A stretch of 64,000 nt of DNA from Muribaculaceae bacterium (GCA_017621225.1 JAGATN010000009.1:1-64000), one strand, 5' to 3'; counted from the first letter of the stretch, positions 1 through 8,279 are shown. Program-made: numbers and translations. The notes: generated by a model from the sequence alone, not told the origin.

Positions 1-327
1 AGCTGAAGGGCTGTAGGCAAATCGCGGCACATCGGCGCATTCGCACCCGCGCATAATCATTTTTCGTGCTGTTATGTTCCCGGCTTCGGAATAATCATTA
101 TTATTACATCCCGAAATGACGTAATCCGATATTATTCAGCACGTATGCCACTATTCATAACAGGATGTTCTGCCGAAGACAAGAGTAACGGGATAGTAAC
201 GTAACTCTTGCTTCAAGTGGCTTTTTTGCGGCATCCAGTGGCTTTGACTTGATGGTCATCGGATTCGCTAAAATGCTTTATCCCAATGTTCTTTCACCGA
301 TTTTCTCTCATTCTCAGTTTTTTGTTG
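1..327. other. Left-edge region without a confident gene
   Basis: No supported gene is seen here. A minus-strand reading frame opens at an ATG at 60-58 and stays open to the window edge, but 20 codons are too few to call. A weak imperfect hairpin at about 180-210 lies upstream of a short T-run and could be the terminator of a gene to the left; its arms mismatch and I do not rely on it. Confidence 0.4.
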
Positions 328-335
328 TATCTTTG
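328..335 (+). promoter_or_regulatory. Bacteroidetes -7 promoter element of the blaI-like gene
   Basis: TATCTTTG fits the TAnnTTTG consensus read by the Bacteroidetes primary sigma factor. It lies 24 nt before the start codon of the BlaI-like gene. No clean -33 TTTG was found at the usual 19-21 nt spacing. Confidence 0.6.
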
Positions 336-341
336 CGTCTG

Positions 342-358
342 AACTAAAACTTTTAGTT
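342..358 (+). promoter_or_regulatory. Perfect dyad operator candidate for the BlaI-like repressor
   Basis: AACTAAAA-C-TTTTAGTT is a perfect 8-bp inverted repeat around one central base. It sits between the -7 box and the ATG at 359, so bound protein would cover the start of transcription and translation. BlaI/MecI repressors bind short dyads in their own promoters, so autoregulation is the likely role. This is inferred from position and symmetry. Confidence 0.55.
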
Positions 359-757
359 ATGAAAACGCTTACCGAGAAAGAAGAAGAATTGATGTGCAAG
401 CTTTGGGATGGAGGCCCAATGTTTGTGCGCGAGTTGGTTGAATGCCATCCGGAGCCACGACCCCACTTCAACACCGTGTCGACGTTCATACGCATATTGG
501 AGCAAAAAGGATTCGTTGGCCACGAGAAGGTAGGTGGCAGCTATCGCTACTATCCGGTGGTGACGCGCGAACAATATTCGAAGTCGACGCTTAAGGCCGT
601 GGTGAAACGGTATTTCAATAACTCGTTTCTCGGCGTGATAAGCACTCTCGTCAAAAATGAAAACCTGAGCGACGCCGAAGTCGAACAGATCATAGATCTG
701 GTGCGCAAAGGCGACGCGGCAGGGTCGGTCGAAAAAGATAATAACGAAACGAAATAG
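359..757 (+). CDS. BlaI/MecI/CopY-family transcriptional repressor
   Basis: A 132-residue protein of typical BlaI length. The N-terminal winged helix starts TLTEKEEELMCKLW and continues through VRELVECHPEPRPHFNTVSTFIRILEQKGFV, the pattern of this family's recognition helix and wing. The C-terminal part (about 85-132) would dimerise and be the site cut on induction. In the family the repressor is inactivated after a BlaR1/MecR1 membrane peptidase senses a signal. Here that partner starts 4 nt downstream, so the two form an operon. The start is fixed by the ATG directly after the 342-358 dyad. What is sensed is unknown; no beta-lactamase gene lies nearby, so envelope stress is as likely as an antibiotic. 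Confidence 0.9.
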   Translation: MKTLTEKEEELMCKLWDGGPMFVRELVECHPEPRPHFNTVSTFIRILEQKGFVGHEKVGGSYRYYPVVTREQYSKSTLKAVVKRYFNNSFLGVISTLVKNENLSDAEVEQIIDLVRKGDAAGSVEKDNNETK

Positions 758-761
758 CGCC

Positions 762-2072
762 ATGGGAACATTATTTTCATATTCATTCATGTCGGGTCTA
801 CTCCTCTCGTTGGTATGGCTCGTGTATCGTATAGGCATGTCGCGCACCACGTGCTATGCGTTCAATAGGGTAGTGCTCATTGCCGGGCTGTGCGTGGCGC
901 TCGTGGTTCCGGCCATGATGATGTACGGTTTCATGAATGCTCCCGAGGCGGCATCGCCCTCCGATGTCGACGGCATTGAACTGGGCCTGCCTTCAGTGAG
1001 CGTGACCTTGGCTCCTGAAACGATAGATGCGTTGTCGGTAGCGTCGTATGTATACGTAGCGGGCTTTTTGATATCGGTGGCCCATATGGTCATGAGCATT
1101 TACAGGCTGCTGATGCTGATAAGCAAATGCGAGACGGTTCATGTCGACGGTAAGAAAGTGATGATTCATGACGACGACACGCTCGTGTCGTTTACGTGGG
1201 GTGGGCATATTGTGTTGTCGCGCACCGATTATGAGCGCAACCGTAATATGGTGATAGTTCACGAAACGGCACATCTTGAGCGTTTCCATTGGGTCGATTT
1301 GCTTTTTGCCAAAATGGTATCGTCGTTTACGTGGTATTGGCCCACGTCATGGATGGTGATGGATGAATTGCGCTCCCTGCATGAATACGAAGCCGATTAC
1401 AAAGTGGTGAAAAGCGGCGTTGATCGCAAAGACTATCAAATGCTCTTAATAGAAAAAACTGCCGGCGTAAGGTTCCAGTCTATTGCCAGCAGTTTCAATA
1501 ATAGTTCAATTAAACTACGTATTATTCAAATGATGAAAAAACAATCGAAAGGCACGGTCCGCATGCGGGCGCTTGCCATGTTGCCTGCACTGGCATTAGC
1601 AATGTTAGCTTTGAACACCAATGAGGTCAAGGCCATAGTAAACGAAATTTCAGCCTCAAACTCGGTTGTCTTGGAGTCGGTTACGGCTCCTGACGACAAA
1701 AGTACTCAAAAAAAACTGAATGGTAAAATTTATGAGTCAGTTGAGCATTTGCCGGAATATCCCGGTGGTATGGTGGCAATGCAGACCTTCTTGAAAAATG
1801 AACTCAAGTATCCCGAAGAAGCCATTAAGAACAACGAGGAAGGCACGGTGGTAGTGCGATTCGTGGTCAGCGACAAAGGCGATGTATGCGATGCCAAGGT
1901 GATCAGATCGGTATCGAAATCGCTTGACGCCGAAGCTCTGAGGGTGGTAAACTCAATGCCGGCTTTTAAGCCCGGACTCGTTGGCGATAAGCCGGTAAAC
2001 GTCTACTTTACGTTGCCTTGCCGATTCGCGTTGCCTAAGGCTTCAACCGCATCTGAGTCAAAAAAGCAGTAA
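762..2072 (+). CDS. BlaR1-type M56 membrane peptidase with a TonB-like C-terminal domain
   Basis: A 436-residue inner-membrane sensor peptidase. Hydrophobic segments occur near residues 5-25, 35-55, 90-115 and about 270-285. The zinc motif HETAH is at about 167-171, and a downstream LHEYEADYKVV supplies further metal-ligand acidic residues, as in M56 peptidases. After the last membrane segment comes a TonB C-terminal fold (about 325-425), seen in YPEEAIKN, GTVVVRFVV, LDAEALRVV and MPAFKPG. This fusion replaces the penicillin-binding sensor of classical BlaR1 and is common in Bacteroidetes. It suggests the protein senses or contacts an outer-membrane partner. It follows the repressor gene by 4 nt and is presumably co-regulated. 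Function beyond signalling proteolysis is inferred. Confidence 0.85.
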   Translation: MGTLFSYSFMSGLLLSLVWLVYRIGMSRTTCYAFNRVVLIAGLCVALVVPAMMMYGFMNAPEAASPSDVDGIELGLPSVSVTLAPETIDALSVASYVYVAGFLISVAHMVMSIYRLLMLISKCETVHVDGKKVMIHDDDTLVSFTWGGHIVLSRTDYERNRNMVIVHETAHLERFHWVDLLFAKMVSSFTWYWPTSWMVMDELRSLHEYEADYKVVKSGVDRKDYQMLLIEKTAGVRFQSIASSFNNSSIKLRIIQMMKKQSKGTVRMRALAMLPALALAMLALNTNEVKAIVNEISASNSVVLESVTAPDDKSTQKKLNGKIYESVEHLPEYPGGMVAMQTFLKNELKYPEEAIKNNEEGTVVVRFVVSDKGDVCDAKVIRSVSKSLDAEALRVVNSMPAFKPGLVGDKPVNVYFTLPCRFALPKASTASESKKQ

Positions 2073-2080
2073 ACATACTC

Positions 2081-2164
2081 TAAACGTCTGAGTGAAGATT
2101 ACAGCCGGGATGGTAATGTCGCAACGTCATCCCGGCTGCTTTTTTGCCGGTCGGATATGGGCGG
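2081..2164 (+). repeat. Duplicated intergenic segment, copy 1
   Basis: This segment is nearly identical to 4611-4704: both begin with TAAACGTCTGAGTGAAGATTA, carry the same GC-rich hairpin and T-run, and end GCCGGTCGGATA-GGGCGG. Copy 1 lacks about 10 nt of the hairpin loop found in copy 2. A further patch, GCGGTTAGCGTATGTT near 2236-2251, matches GCGGTTAACGTATGTC of copy 2, which in copy 2 is the 3' end of the neighbouring minus-strand gene. The two copies bracket the protease gene at 2442-4595. Confidence 0.85.
2103..2145 (+). terminator. Rho-independent terminator after the blaI-blaR1 pair
   Basis: Stem AGCCGGGATG (2103-2112) pairs with CATCCCGGCT (2128-2137) and is followed by GCTTTTTT. 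It lies 30 nt after the stop codon of the M56 peptidase gene. Confidence 0.85.
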
Positions 2165-2257
2165 TAAGGGAGGGCACAATATTTTTTAACAGGTTTAACC
2201 GGCAAAGCTTTAAATAACAAAAAAGTATGCCGAAGGCGGTTAGCGTATGTTAAAAGC

Positions 2258-2289
2258 TTTGTGGCTTCTGAGAATTCTGATTAGATTTG
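2258..2289 (+). promoter_or_regulatory. Complete Bacteroidetes promoter (-33 TTTG, -7 TAGATTTG) for the S41/M23 gene
   Basis: TTTG at 2258-2261 is followed after 20 nt by TAGATTTG at 2282-2289, fitting both boxes and the spacing of the Bacteroidetes consensus. Transcription would start near 2293 and leave a leader of roughly 150 nt before the ATG at 2442. That leader has a hairpin with GGTAGC (2313-2318) paired to GCTACC (2332-2337). Confidence 0.6.
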
Positions 2290-2441
2290 CATAAATCAAT
2301 TATAGGAAGAACGGTAGCCGTTAACGGCGTTGCTACCACTAATTTGCATGCATCCTTAAAGCCGTATAACTTTTTCATTTATAAATATATTTTTAAGTCC
2401 GGTTAATGAGTATCGGATTTTAATTGATAAAACAAACCACT

Positions 2442-4595
2442 ATGTCACGCTTAAAATTAGTGCTATTTTTGTGTTGCTTTTCCGTTATGCTTCAAGCACA
2501 AGAAACGGGAACGGAAAAATATTTATGGCCCGTCGAAGGCAAGAATGCAGGTGAGGATATTTTGTATCGCCCGCAAGATTATGTCGATGATGAACATAAT
2601 TTTGATAAATTATTTATAACAGCCGAGAAGGGAACGAATATTGTATGCCCTTGCGATGGCGTTGTGCTATGGGTTGGATATGATTGCAATCTGTCAATGA
2701 ATGTTAGCAGCTCATACAGTATGGAAGGAACGTTCAAAGATGGAGTAGATGCTTATAAAGAAGATGTAAGGAAAAAAGGCATAGATCCGGTGTATCTTTC
2801 AGTGGGTGTTTACTTTCGTACCACCGACGGAAGAAACATTAAAATCGGAGGATTGGATACGGGCGATAAGAAATATATTACCGGACAAAAGTTGAAGCGT
2901 GGCGAGGTGTTGGGTAAAATTCATTATTGCTATAAGAAGATACCTCAACGTTGCATTATGTTAAGTGTGGAAACAAAAAGCGGAAAGCCCTCTGACCCGA
3001 TGGCTCCATTTGGCTTGAAAAGTACGTTTAAACCTCCGGTGGTACAACAGCCCAAACAGCGGCTGACACGTGCGGAAGCGACGGCCGACTACCGACAATT
3101 GGCAACCGGTGTCAAAGAGATATATCCGTCGTTGGACGATTTTATGAGCGAGGCGGAATACGACGCTTTTGTAGAGGGTGAAATAGCCAAGATACCTGAA
3201 AGTATATCGTTGGTCGACTTTGCTCGATTGGTAATGGACTTCAACCATAAAATACACGATTCGCACATGTGGTTTTCATACGGCATAAATACCGAACGAC
3301 ACAAGAATGCCAAAATTCCACCAATATGGTTCGGTAAGGTAGATGGTGGTGTAAAGATTATTTGGACAACCGCTAAATATCGCGACTATTTGTGCCGAGA
3401 GGTAGCGCGCGTCAATGGCCGACCGGTCGATTCGATTTGTGTTGAAATGGAAAAATATTTCAATCCTATTTACGATGCCGACGTGCAGTCAGTGAAGGAA
3501 TTGGAATCAATATATCTGCCACGTTACTATTATACAATGGCCGAAGATGCTCAGAAGAACAATCAAACCGTATTCACATTTGCTGACGGCGAAGAATTGA
3601 CTTTGCCGTTGGAGGACAGAAAGATTATTTCGCAATATGAGCGTGAAACTTCTCAAAACCAAGAAACGCCACCGCAACTTTCGCATAAATCGGAAGGAAA
3701 TTTTTATTCTACCATAGTGAACGATAGTACGGCATACATGCGATTAAAAACTTTCGCTCTTATGGATACCGAGTTGGAGCAAATGCTTACATTCATAGGT
3801 CAGTTGCAGGCGGATGGAATGGAGAATCTGATCATTGATTTGCGCAACAACCTCGGTGGTCATGTGCACGTGCTGTACAAATTGGTTGAAGCTGTGATGG
3901 ATGAACCGATAATGCGTGAAGGAGGATATCAAAAGGTAAATGCACATACTTTTAGTGGAACGTTGAATCTCAGTGGTGAGCCGATGTTTAACGAGTTTAA
4001 GCAAGTGGATGGGAAGAAAGGCCTATATCTATATAATAATGATGATGATGAATCGGAGGTAACGGATAGCATTCGTCGCGATGCGTACAAAGGGCGTATC
4101 TATGTGCTGATAAATGAAGGGTCGGCTTCGGCATCCACTATTTTTGCCGGAATCATGAAGCGCAACAAGCGTGGCTATATAGTAGGGCGTGAAACCAAAA
4201 CTGCATATCATCGTATGAATGCCGAGAAGTTTGCTGACATCCAGTTGACTAACAGTATGTTCAAATGCCATATGCCTCTGGTGCGTCTGGTTAGCGACGA
4301 GTTTGTCAGCGATGAATTCCCATATGGAAGAGGTGTCATACCTCACTTGACCATCCCTCTTTCTTACAAAGAAATAAAGGTTGATAATCAAATTGTATAC
4401 AAAAAGACATTGGAATTGATTGCAAACGGCATCTACCTGAAAGATGAGGCGGAGCAATCCGCAGAATGTCAGCTTTTGACTCACATAAAGGATAACGGAA
4501 TGTATTTACTCATTGTTCTTTTGCCGGTTATGCTATTGGGTTGCTTTAGGATATATAAATGCAAAAGAAATCGCGCCGACCGGGTAAGTATGTAA
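2442..4595 (+). CDS. Secreted M23-like/S41 peptidase fusion
   Basis: A 717-residue exported protein. MSRLKLVLFLCCFSVMLQAQ is a signal peptide; I prefer this ATG to the TTG 18 nt upstream. Residues about 25-200 resemble an M23/LytM lysostaphin-like fold (LWPVEGK, ITAEKGTNIVCPCDGVVLWVG, LKRGEVLGKIHY), but the metal-binding His residues of active M23 enzymes are not evident, so this part may only bind. Residues about 215-670 are an S41 C-terminal-processing-type peptidase with LIIDLRNNLGG and the nucleophile region INEGSASAS. A C-terminal membrane segment (YLLIVLLPVMLLGCF) and a basic tail follow, so the protein is probably anchored. It stands alone between two copies of one terminator segment. 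The substrate is unknown. Confidence 0.8.
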   Translation: MSRLKLVLFLCCFSVMLQAQETGTEKYLWPVEGKNAGEDILYRPQDYVDDEHNFDKLFITAEKGTNIVCPCDGVVLWVGYDCNLSMNVSSSYSMEGTFKDGVDAYKEDVRKKGIDPVYLSVGVYFRTTDGRNIKIGGLDTGDKKYITGQKLKRGEVLGKIHYCYKKIPQRCIMLSVETKSGKPSDPMAPFGLKSTFKPPVVQQPKQRLTRAEATADYRQLATGVKEIYPSLDDFMSEAEYDAFVEGEIAKIPESISLVDFARLVMDFNHKIHDSHMWFSYGINTERHKNAKIPPIWFGKVDGGVKIIWTTAKYRDYLCREVARVNGRPVDSICVEMEKYFNPIYDADVQSVKELESIYLPRYYYTMAEDAQKNNQTVFTFADGEELTLPLEDRKIISQYERETSQNQETPPQLSHKSEGNFYSTIVNDSTAYMRLKTFALMDTELEQMLTFIGQLQADGMENLIIDLRNNLGGHVHVLYKLVEAVMDEPIMREGGYQKVNAHTFSGTLNLSGEPMFNEFKQVDGKKGLYLYNNDDDESEVTDSIRRDAYKGRIYVLINEGSASASTIFAGIMKRNKRGYIVGRETKTAYHRMNAEKFADIQLTNSMFKCHMPLVRLVSDEFVSDEFPYGRGVIPHLTIPLSYKEIKVDNQIVYKKTLELIANGIYLKDEAEQSAECQLLTHIKDNGMYLLIVLLPVMLLGCFRIYKCKRNRADRVSM

Positions 4596-4610
4596 GAACC
4601 CGTTCGCCAA

Positions 4611-4728
4611 TAAACGTCTGAGTGAAGATTACCGCCGGGATGGTAAGAGCGATCATTGTCGCAACGCCATCCCGGCTGCTTTTTTGCCGGTCGGATACGG
4701 GCGGCGGTTAACGTATGTCGAAAAACTC
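4611..4728 (+). repeat. Duplicated intergenic segment, copy 2
   Basis: Second copy of the segment at 2081-2164, in the same orientation, right after the S41/M23 gene. Here the similarity runs on into the last codons of the minus-strand DUF4434 gene (stop at 4710-4708). The decayed match near 2236-2251 therefore looks like a copy of that gene's extreme 3' end. The simplest reading is that a duplication or insertion placed the protease gene between the two copies. Confidence 0.8.
4634..4685 (+). terminator. Rho-independent terminator after the S41/M23 gene
   Basis: Stem GCCGGGATGG (4634-4643) pairs with CCATCCCGGC (4667-4676), followed by TGCTTTTTT. It is the counterpart of the terminator at 2103-2145, with a longer loop. 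Confidence 0.85.
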
Positions 4729-5784
4729 CTTGTATCGGTCGTATAGATGTGCGGCCTGGCGATATGCCGATTGCGGACTCATGAAGTGCGAGAATTCAAA
4801 CGTTATGGCTTTTTGATATCCGGCACGTTTGGCCGCTTCGAGCTTCAATCGCAGCTTGTCGAACTTTATCGGGAAAAATTTAATGGGCATGTCGCGGTCG
4901 AAGCTTTCGGCATTGGTCCAGCACTCTATGCCGTATCGGTCGGCCAGGCGCTTGTTGGTTTCGAAAAATGCGTCAAGCTCGTCGTAGTCTATGTGGCCAT
5001 CCTGAAAAGCGCATGCATCGATTACGTCGTGTATGCCGTCGAAAATCTCGTTCCATTCCTTTTCATGCTGTCTCACCGATACGCCCTCCTCCTTCGAGAG
5101 CTGCCCCGACGCCGCAGCCACGGCCTTTTTGCCGTCGATCCACGGCGAGATGAACGTAGGTAGTCCTCCCGATACATCTTTGCACTGTTTGCCCATGGCG
5201 TGGAATGCGTCGATGGCCCCTTTGGTGGCTCGGCTTATTTCGCCGCTAATGTACCATCCGCCGAAGCTCGGATGCCGTGATCCGTATTGTTCCCATACTT
5301 CGTCAATCACGTATTTGTTGTCCTCCGTTTCAACCGACATGTCGCCGGTGTCCCAATAATGCCCCGAATCGTAGAGGCCGAAATAAAATTTCATTCCGTG
5401 CCGGTCGGCCAGCCGAAGATACATGTCGAGCAGGTCGACCGAAGGCATGTAGCATCCTTTCCCCAATAGGTGCTTTGACGGGTAGGTGATGAATTTTCGA
5501 TAGCCCGACCGTATCATTATCACCGTGTCGATGCCTATGGCTTTCATAAGCTCGAAATCGCGGTTCCATTCATCTTCGCCCCAGTTTTGATGGGGTATGT
5601 CGTGCGATATTTCGTCGAGAAACGTTCCGGTTATCGGCAGTCCCTGATTTTTTACGAGTAGGGTGGGCTTGGCTTTCGGTTGGGCCGGGGTGGCTTGGCT
5701 TTCGGCTCCCATGAGAATGTGAGGCGTAGTTGCGGCCGCTCCGATGGCGGCTATGCTTTTTAAGAATTGTCGGCGGTTGTTCAT
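4708..5784 (-). CDS. Secreted DUF4434-type glycoside-hydrolase-like protein with Tat-like signal
   Basis: A protein of about 358 residues. The start MNNRRQFLKSIAAIGAAA has a twin-arginine-like signal (RRQFLK). The body matches the DUF4434 pattern: ITGTFLDEISHD early, then WNRDFELMKAIGIDTVIMI, a strand-helix repeat typical of a (beta/alpha)8 barrel, with acidic residues in YISGEIS, ACAFQDG and TNAESFD that could be catalytic. DUF4434 proteins resemble glycosidases, but no substrate is established. The promoter element at 5801-5808 lies so close that an ATG at 5790 would leave only about 8 nt of leader, so I favour 5784. It stands alone and converges on the S41/M23 gene. The family call is from motif recognition. 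Confidence 0.7.
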   Translation of the reverse strand: MNNRRQFLKSIAAIGAAATTPHILMGAESQATPAQPKAKPTLLVKNQGLPITGTFLDEISHDIPHQNWGEDEWNRDFELMKAIGIDTVIMIRSGYRKFITYPSKHLLGKGCYMPSVDLLDMYLRLADRHGMKFYFGLYDSGHYWDTGDMSVETEDNKYVIDEVWEQYGSRHPSFGGWYISGEISRATKGAIDAFHAMGKQCKDVSGGLPTFISPWIDGKKAVAAASGQLSKEEGVSVRQHEKEWNEIFDGIHDVIDACAFQDGHIDYDELDAFFETNKRLADRYGIECWTNAESFDRDMPIKFFPIKFDKLRLKLEAAKRAGYQKAITFEFSHFMSPQSAYRQAAHLYDRYKEFFDIR

Positions 5785-5800
5785 CGGCATTGTGTTTTCG

Positions 5801-5808
5801 CAAAGATA
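5801..5808 (-). promoter_or_regulatory. -7 promoter element of the DUF4434 gene
   Basis: TATCTTTG on the minus strand, 16 nt before the ATG at 5784. The implied leader is very short, so translation starts close to the 5' end of the transcript. Confidence 0.6.
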
Positions 5809-5851
5809 ATTCGTTTAAGCCGTTCTTGCAAGCGGCGTGGCTGAAAATAGT

Positions 5852-5886
5852 CGAGGATTGCCATCGAATGTAGAAGGCAATCCTCG
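5852..5886 (-). terminator. Hairpin terminator candidate downstream of rpoD
   Basis: CGAGGATTGCC (5852-5862) and GGCAATCCTCG (5876-5886) form an 11-bp perfect stem. On the minus strand it is followed by ACTATTTTC, a weak U-tract. It lies 40 nt after the rpoD stop codon. Confidence 0.6.
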
Positions 5887-5926
5887 TCAAAAATTTTTTT
5901 TTCGAAAGATGTAAGCGGGAGCTGTT

Positions 5927-6787
5927 TTATTGTCCCAGATAGGTCTTGAGCAGTTTGCTCTTTTGACCCTTTAACCTACGAATGGCTTTTTCTTTGATCT
6001 GGCGCACTCGTTCGCGCGTAAGGTCGAACTTGGCTCCAATTTCCTCGAGTGTCATTTCCTGGCATCCTATGCCAAAGAACATTTTCAAGATTTCACGTTC
6101 GCGTTCGTGAAGCTGGCGCAGTGCGCGGTCAACTTCTTTCGACAGCGACTCTTGAGTAAGCGTGGAGTCGGCCATTGGCGAGTCGTCGTTGGTGAGCACG
6201 TCGAGAAGACTGTTGTCCTCGCCTTCGACGAAAGGAGCGTCGACAGAGATGTGTCGACCCGAAACTTTCAGCGTGTCGGCGATTTTGTCGACAGGCACGT
6301 CAAGCTTTTCGGCCAATTCTTCGGGTGACGGGCGACGTTCATGTTCCTGCTCGAATTTCGAGAGGGCCTTGCTGATTTTATTCAGCGACCCAACCTGATT
6401 GAGCGGAAGGCGCACGATGCGCGACTGCTCGGCGAGAGCCTGAAGAATTGATTGGCGAATCCACCACACCGCGTAAGAGATAAATTTGAAGCCACGGGTT
6501 TCGTCAAACTTCTGTGCCGCTTTAATCAAGCCGAGATTGCCTTCGTTGATAAGGTCGGGCAAGCTGAGACCCTGGTTCTGGTACTGCTTGGCCACGGATA
6601 CCACGAAGCGAAGATTGGCGCGAGTGAGCTTTTCGAGAGCCCGTTGGTCGCCTTGGCGTATTCGCTGTGCAAGTTCCACTTCTTCTTCAACGGAAATGAG
6701 TTCTTCACGGCCTATTTCCTGAAGGTACTTGTCGAGCGAAGCGCTTTCGCGATTGGTGATTGATTTAGTGATTTTTAATTGTCTCAT
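5927..6787 (-). CDS. rpoD: RNA polymerase primary sigma factor (RpoD/SigA, Bacteroidetes type)
   Basis: A 286-residue sigma-70 factor lacking the long region 1.1 of proteobacterial RpoD, as usual in Bacteroidetes. The start [23 protein letters not shown] is characteristic; an upstream in-frame start would add 12 unlikely residues. Region 1.2 is [15 protein letters not shown]. Region 2 contains [17 protein letters not shown] and [13 protein letters not shown] (core binding, -10 recognition and melting). Region 3 follows [13 protein letters not shown]. Region 4 has [17 protein letters not shown], the -35-type helix-turn-helix. It is the housekeeping sigma that reads the TTTG/TAnnTTTG promoters seen across this window. 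It is a single-gene unit with its own promoter at 6813-6820 and a hairpin downstream. Confidence 0.97.
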   Translation of the reverse strand: MRQLKITKSITNRESASLDKYLQEIGREELISVEEEVELAQRIRQGDQRALEKLTRANLRFVVSVAKQYQNQGLSLPDLINEGNLGLIKAAQKFDETRGFKFISYAVWWIRQSILQALAEQSRIVRLPLNQVGSLNKISKALSKFEQEHERRPSPEELAEKLDVPVDKIADTLKVSGRHISVDAPFVEGEDNSLLDVLTNDDSPMADSTLTQESLSKEVDRALRQLHEREREILKMFFGIGCQEMTLEEIGAKFDLTRERVRQIKEKAIRRLKGQKSKLLKTYLGQ

Positions 6788-6812
6788 CTGCGTTATCAGA
6801 GATTTAAGCGTG

Positions 6813-6820
6813 CAAAGATA
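6813..6820 (-). promoter_or_regulatory. -7 promoter element of rpoD
   Basis: TATCTTTG on the minus strand, 25 nt before the rpoD ATG at 6787; matches the Bacteroidetes TAnnTTTG consensus. Confidence 0.65.
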
Positions 6821-6901
6821 CAAAAAATTGATGTAAATCTACACGTTTTTTACATTAGAATAGATAAAAGTAACTGTATGCGTGATATTTTTGCATATTT
6901 A

Positions 6902-6943
6902 GTAAAAACAATCGGTGCCACCAAAAGTTAGCGGCACCGATTG
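6902..6943 (-). terminator. Rho-independent terminator of the ABC exporter operon
   Basis: CAATCGGTGCC (6909-6919) pairs perfectly with GGCACCGATTG (6933-6943). On the minus strand the stem is followed by TTTTTACT. It lies 12 nt after the distal stop codon at 6956, which supports 6956 as the original end of the permease gene. Confidence 0.85.
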
Positions 6944-6955
6944 GTTATGGGGTTG

Positions 6956-8272
6956 TTATTTGTATCGTGCCCAGCGTATGAGTTCCTTTACGGTCGGTTT
7001 TTTGCCGTACATGAATATGCCCACGCGGTAAATTTTTGCTGCAACCCATATCATGAAGAAGAAGGCTGCTATGAGAAGTGCCAGCGACAGGCATATTTCC
7101 CATGTGGGTATGCCAAACGGTATGCGGGCCATCATGACCATGGGCGACGTGAAGGGTATCATCGACATCTAGAACGACAATGTTGACGTGGGGTCGGCTG
7201 CGGCCGTCATGCCGAAGATCATGCCGAATATTATCGGGAACACTACTACCGACTGAAGCTGTCCGGCATCCTGAATGTTGTCGACTGCCGATCCGATGGC
7301 GGCATATATGGCCGCATACAGCATAAAGCCGCCTATGAGGAACAGAATCAACCATCCGAACAGTTGCAGTATGTAGCCTACGTTGCCCATCAATGATATG
7401 GCCTGAAGTATGTCGGTGTCGGTGGTCGATTGCGCGAGGTCGAGCTGGCCGGCATTCATGGCGGTCACTTCGGCGCTGATGTCGGCCGGAAGTATGGCGG
7501 GCATTATGAATGCAGCCATGCCGGCTATCAGTATGCCCCATATTATTATTTGAGTAACGGCCACGAGCCCGATTCCGCATATCTTGCCGAGCATTATCTG
7601 CGTGGGTTTTACCGACGACACCACGAGTTCGAGCACGCGGTTGGTCTTTTCTTCGATGATGCTTGTCATGACCATCTGTCCGTAGATGAGAAGGAACATG
7701 TAGAGCAGGAACGTAAGCCCGAATCCCAGTGCATAGCTGAGGCCCGTCGACGACTGGCGTTCTTCTTCATCCTCGTCCGAGTCGTTTCGCAATGTCTGTA
7801 TCTGCACGTTGCTGTGTACGGCGTCGAGAATCTGGTCGAGATTTTCGATATTGTAGTCCTTTAGACGTTCGGTTTCGATTATCGAGTTGATTTGTCGGGT
7901 GATGTTCGATTCGAGCGACATCGACGATGCTCCGTTGGAGTAGAGGCGTACTGCCTGGGTGCCGTCGACGGCTCCGGCCGGTATGTAGAGAACGCCGTTT
8001 GACTCGGTGTCGGCCAAGGCGGAGTCGAGGGGCTGATCCGTTACGTGAAACGATGTTTCTTCGTCGCTTTGAAGGTTTGAGCCTATCATTCCCGATTCGT
8101 CGACTACGATGATCGATTTTTCTTCGCTACCCGAATAGGCTATTATCAAAGCCGGCGCCGCCATCAGGGCGAGCATGAACAGCGGCATGAGCAGCGTGGT
8201 TATGATGAAGCTTTTTTTGTTGACGCGTTCAAGGAATTCGCGGCGTATTATCAATGCTATTTTCGATGCCAT
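6956..8272 (-). pseudogene. ABC-2-type permease interrupted by an in-frame amber codon
   Basis: The frame from 8272 codes for an ABC-2 permease starting MASKIALIIRREFLERVNKKSF, with one membrane helix near residue 25, a large periplasmic loop, and four or five more helices from about residue 190. It stops at TAG (7171-7169) after STLSF. The same frame continues without a shift for 70 residues (MSMIPFTSPMVMMARIPFG...KELIRWARYK) to 6956, with another membrane helix. From memory of the family, relatives have FW-SMIPFTSP here, so the stop replaces a Trp codon by one base change (TGG to TAG). Without the tail the 367-residue product would lack its last helix. It may be a nonsense mutation, a sequencing error or readthrough. 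It follows the ATPase gene by 7 nt. Confidence 0.85.
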
Positions 8273-8279
8273 GGTAGTG

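Noticed and set aside
1..60. Possible gene start leaving the window on the minus strand
   Set aside because: Only 20 codons are visible, with no family match and no promoter box.
180..230. Possible terminator with imperfect CAAGAGT/ACTCTTG stem
   Set aside because: The arms are short, the stem is interrupted, and the T-run lies about 14 nt beyond it.
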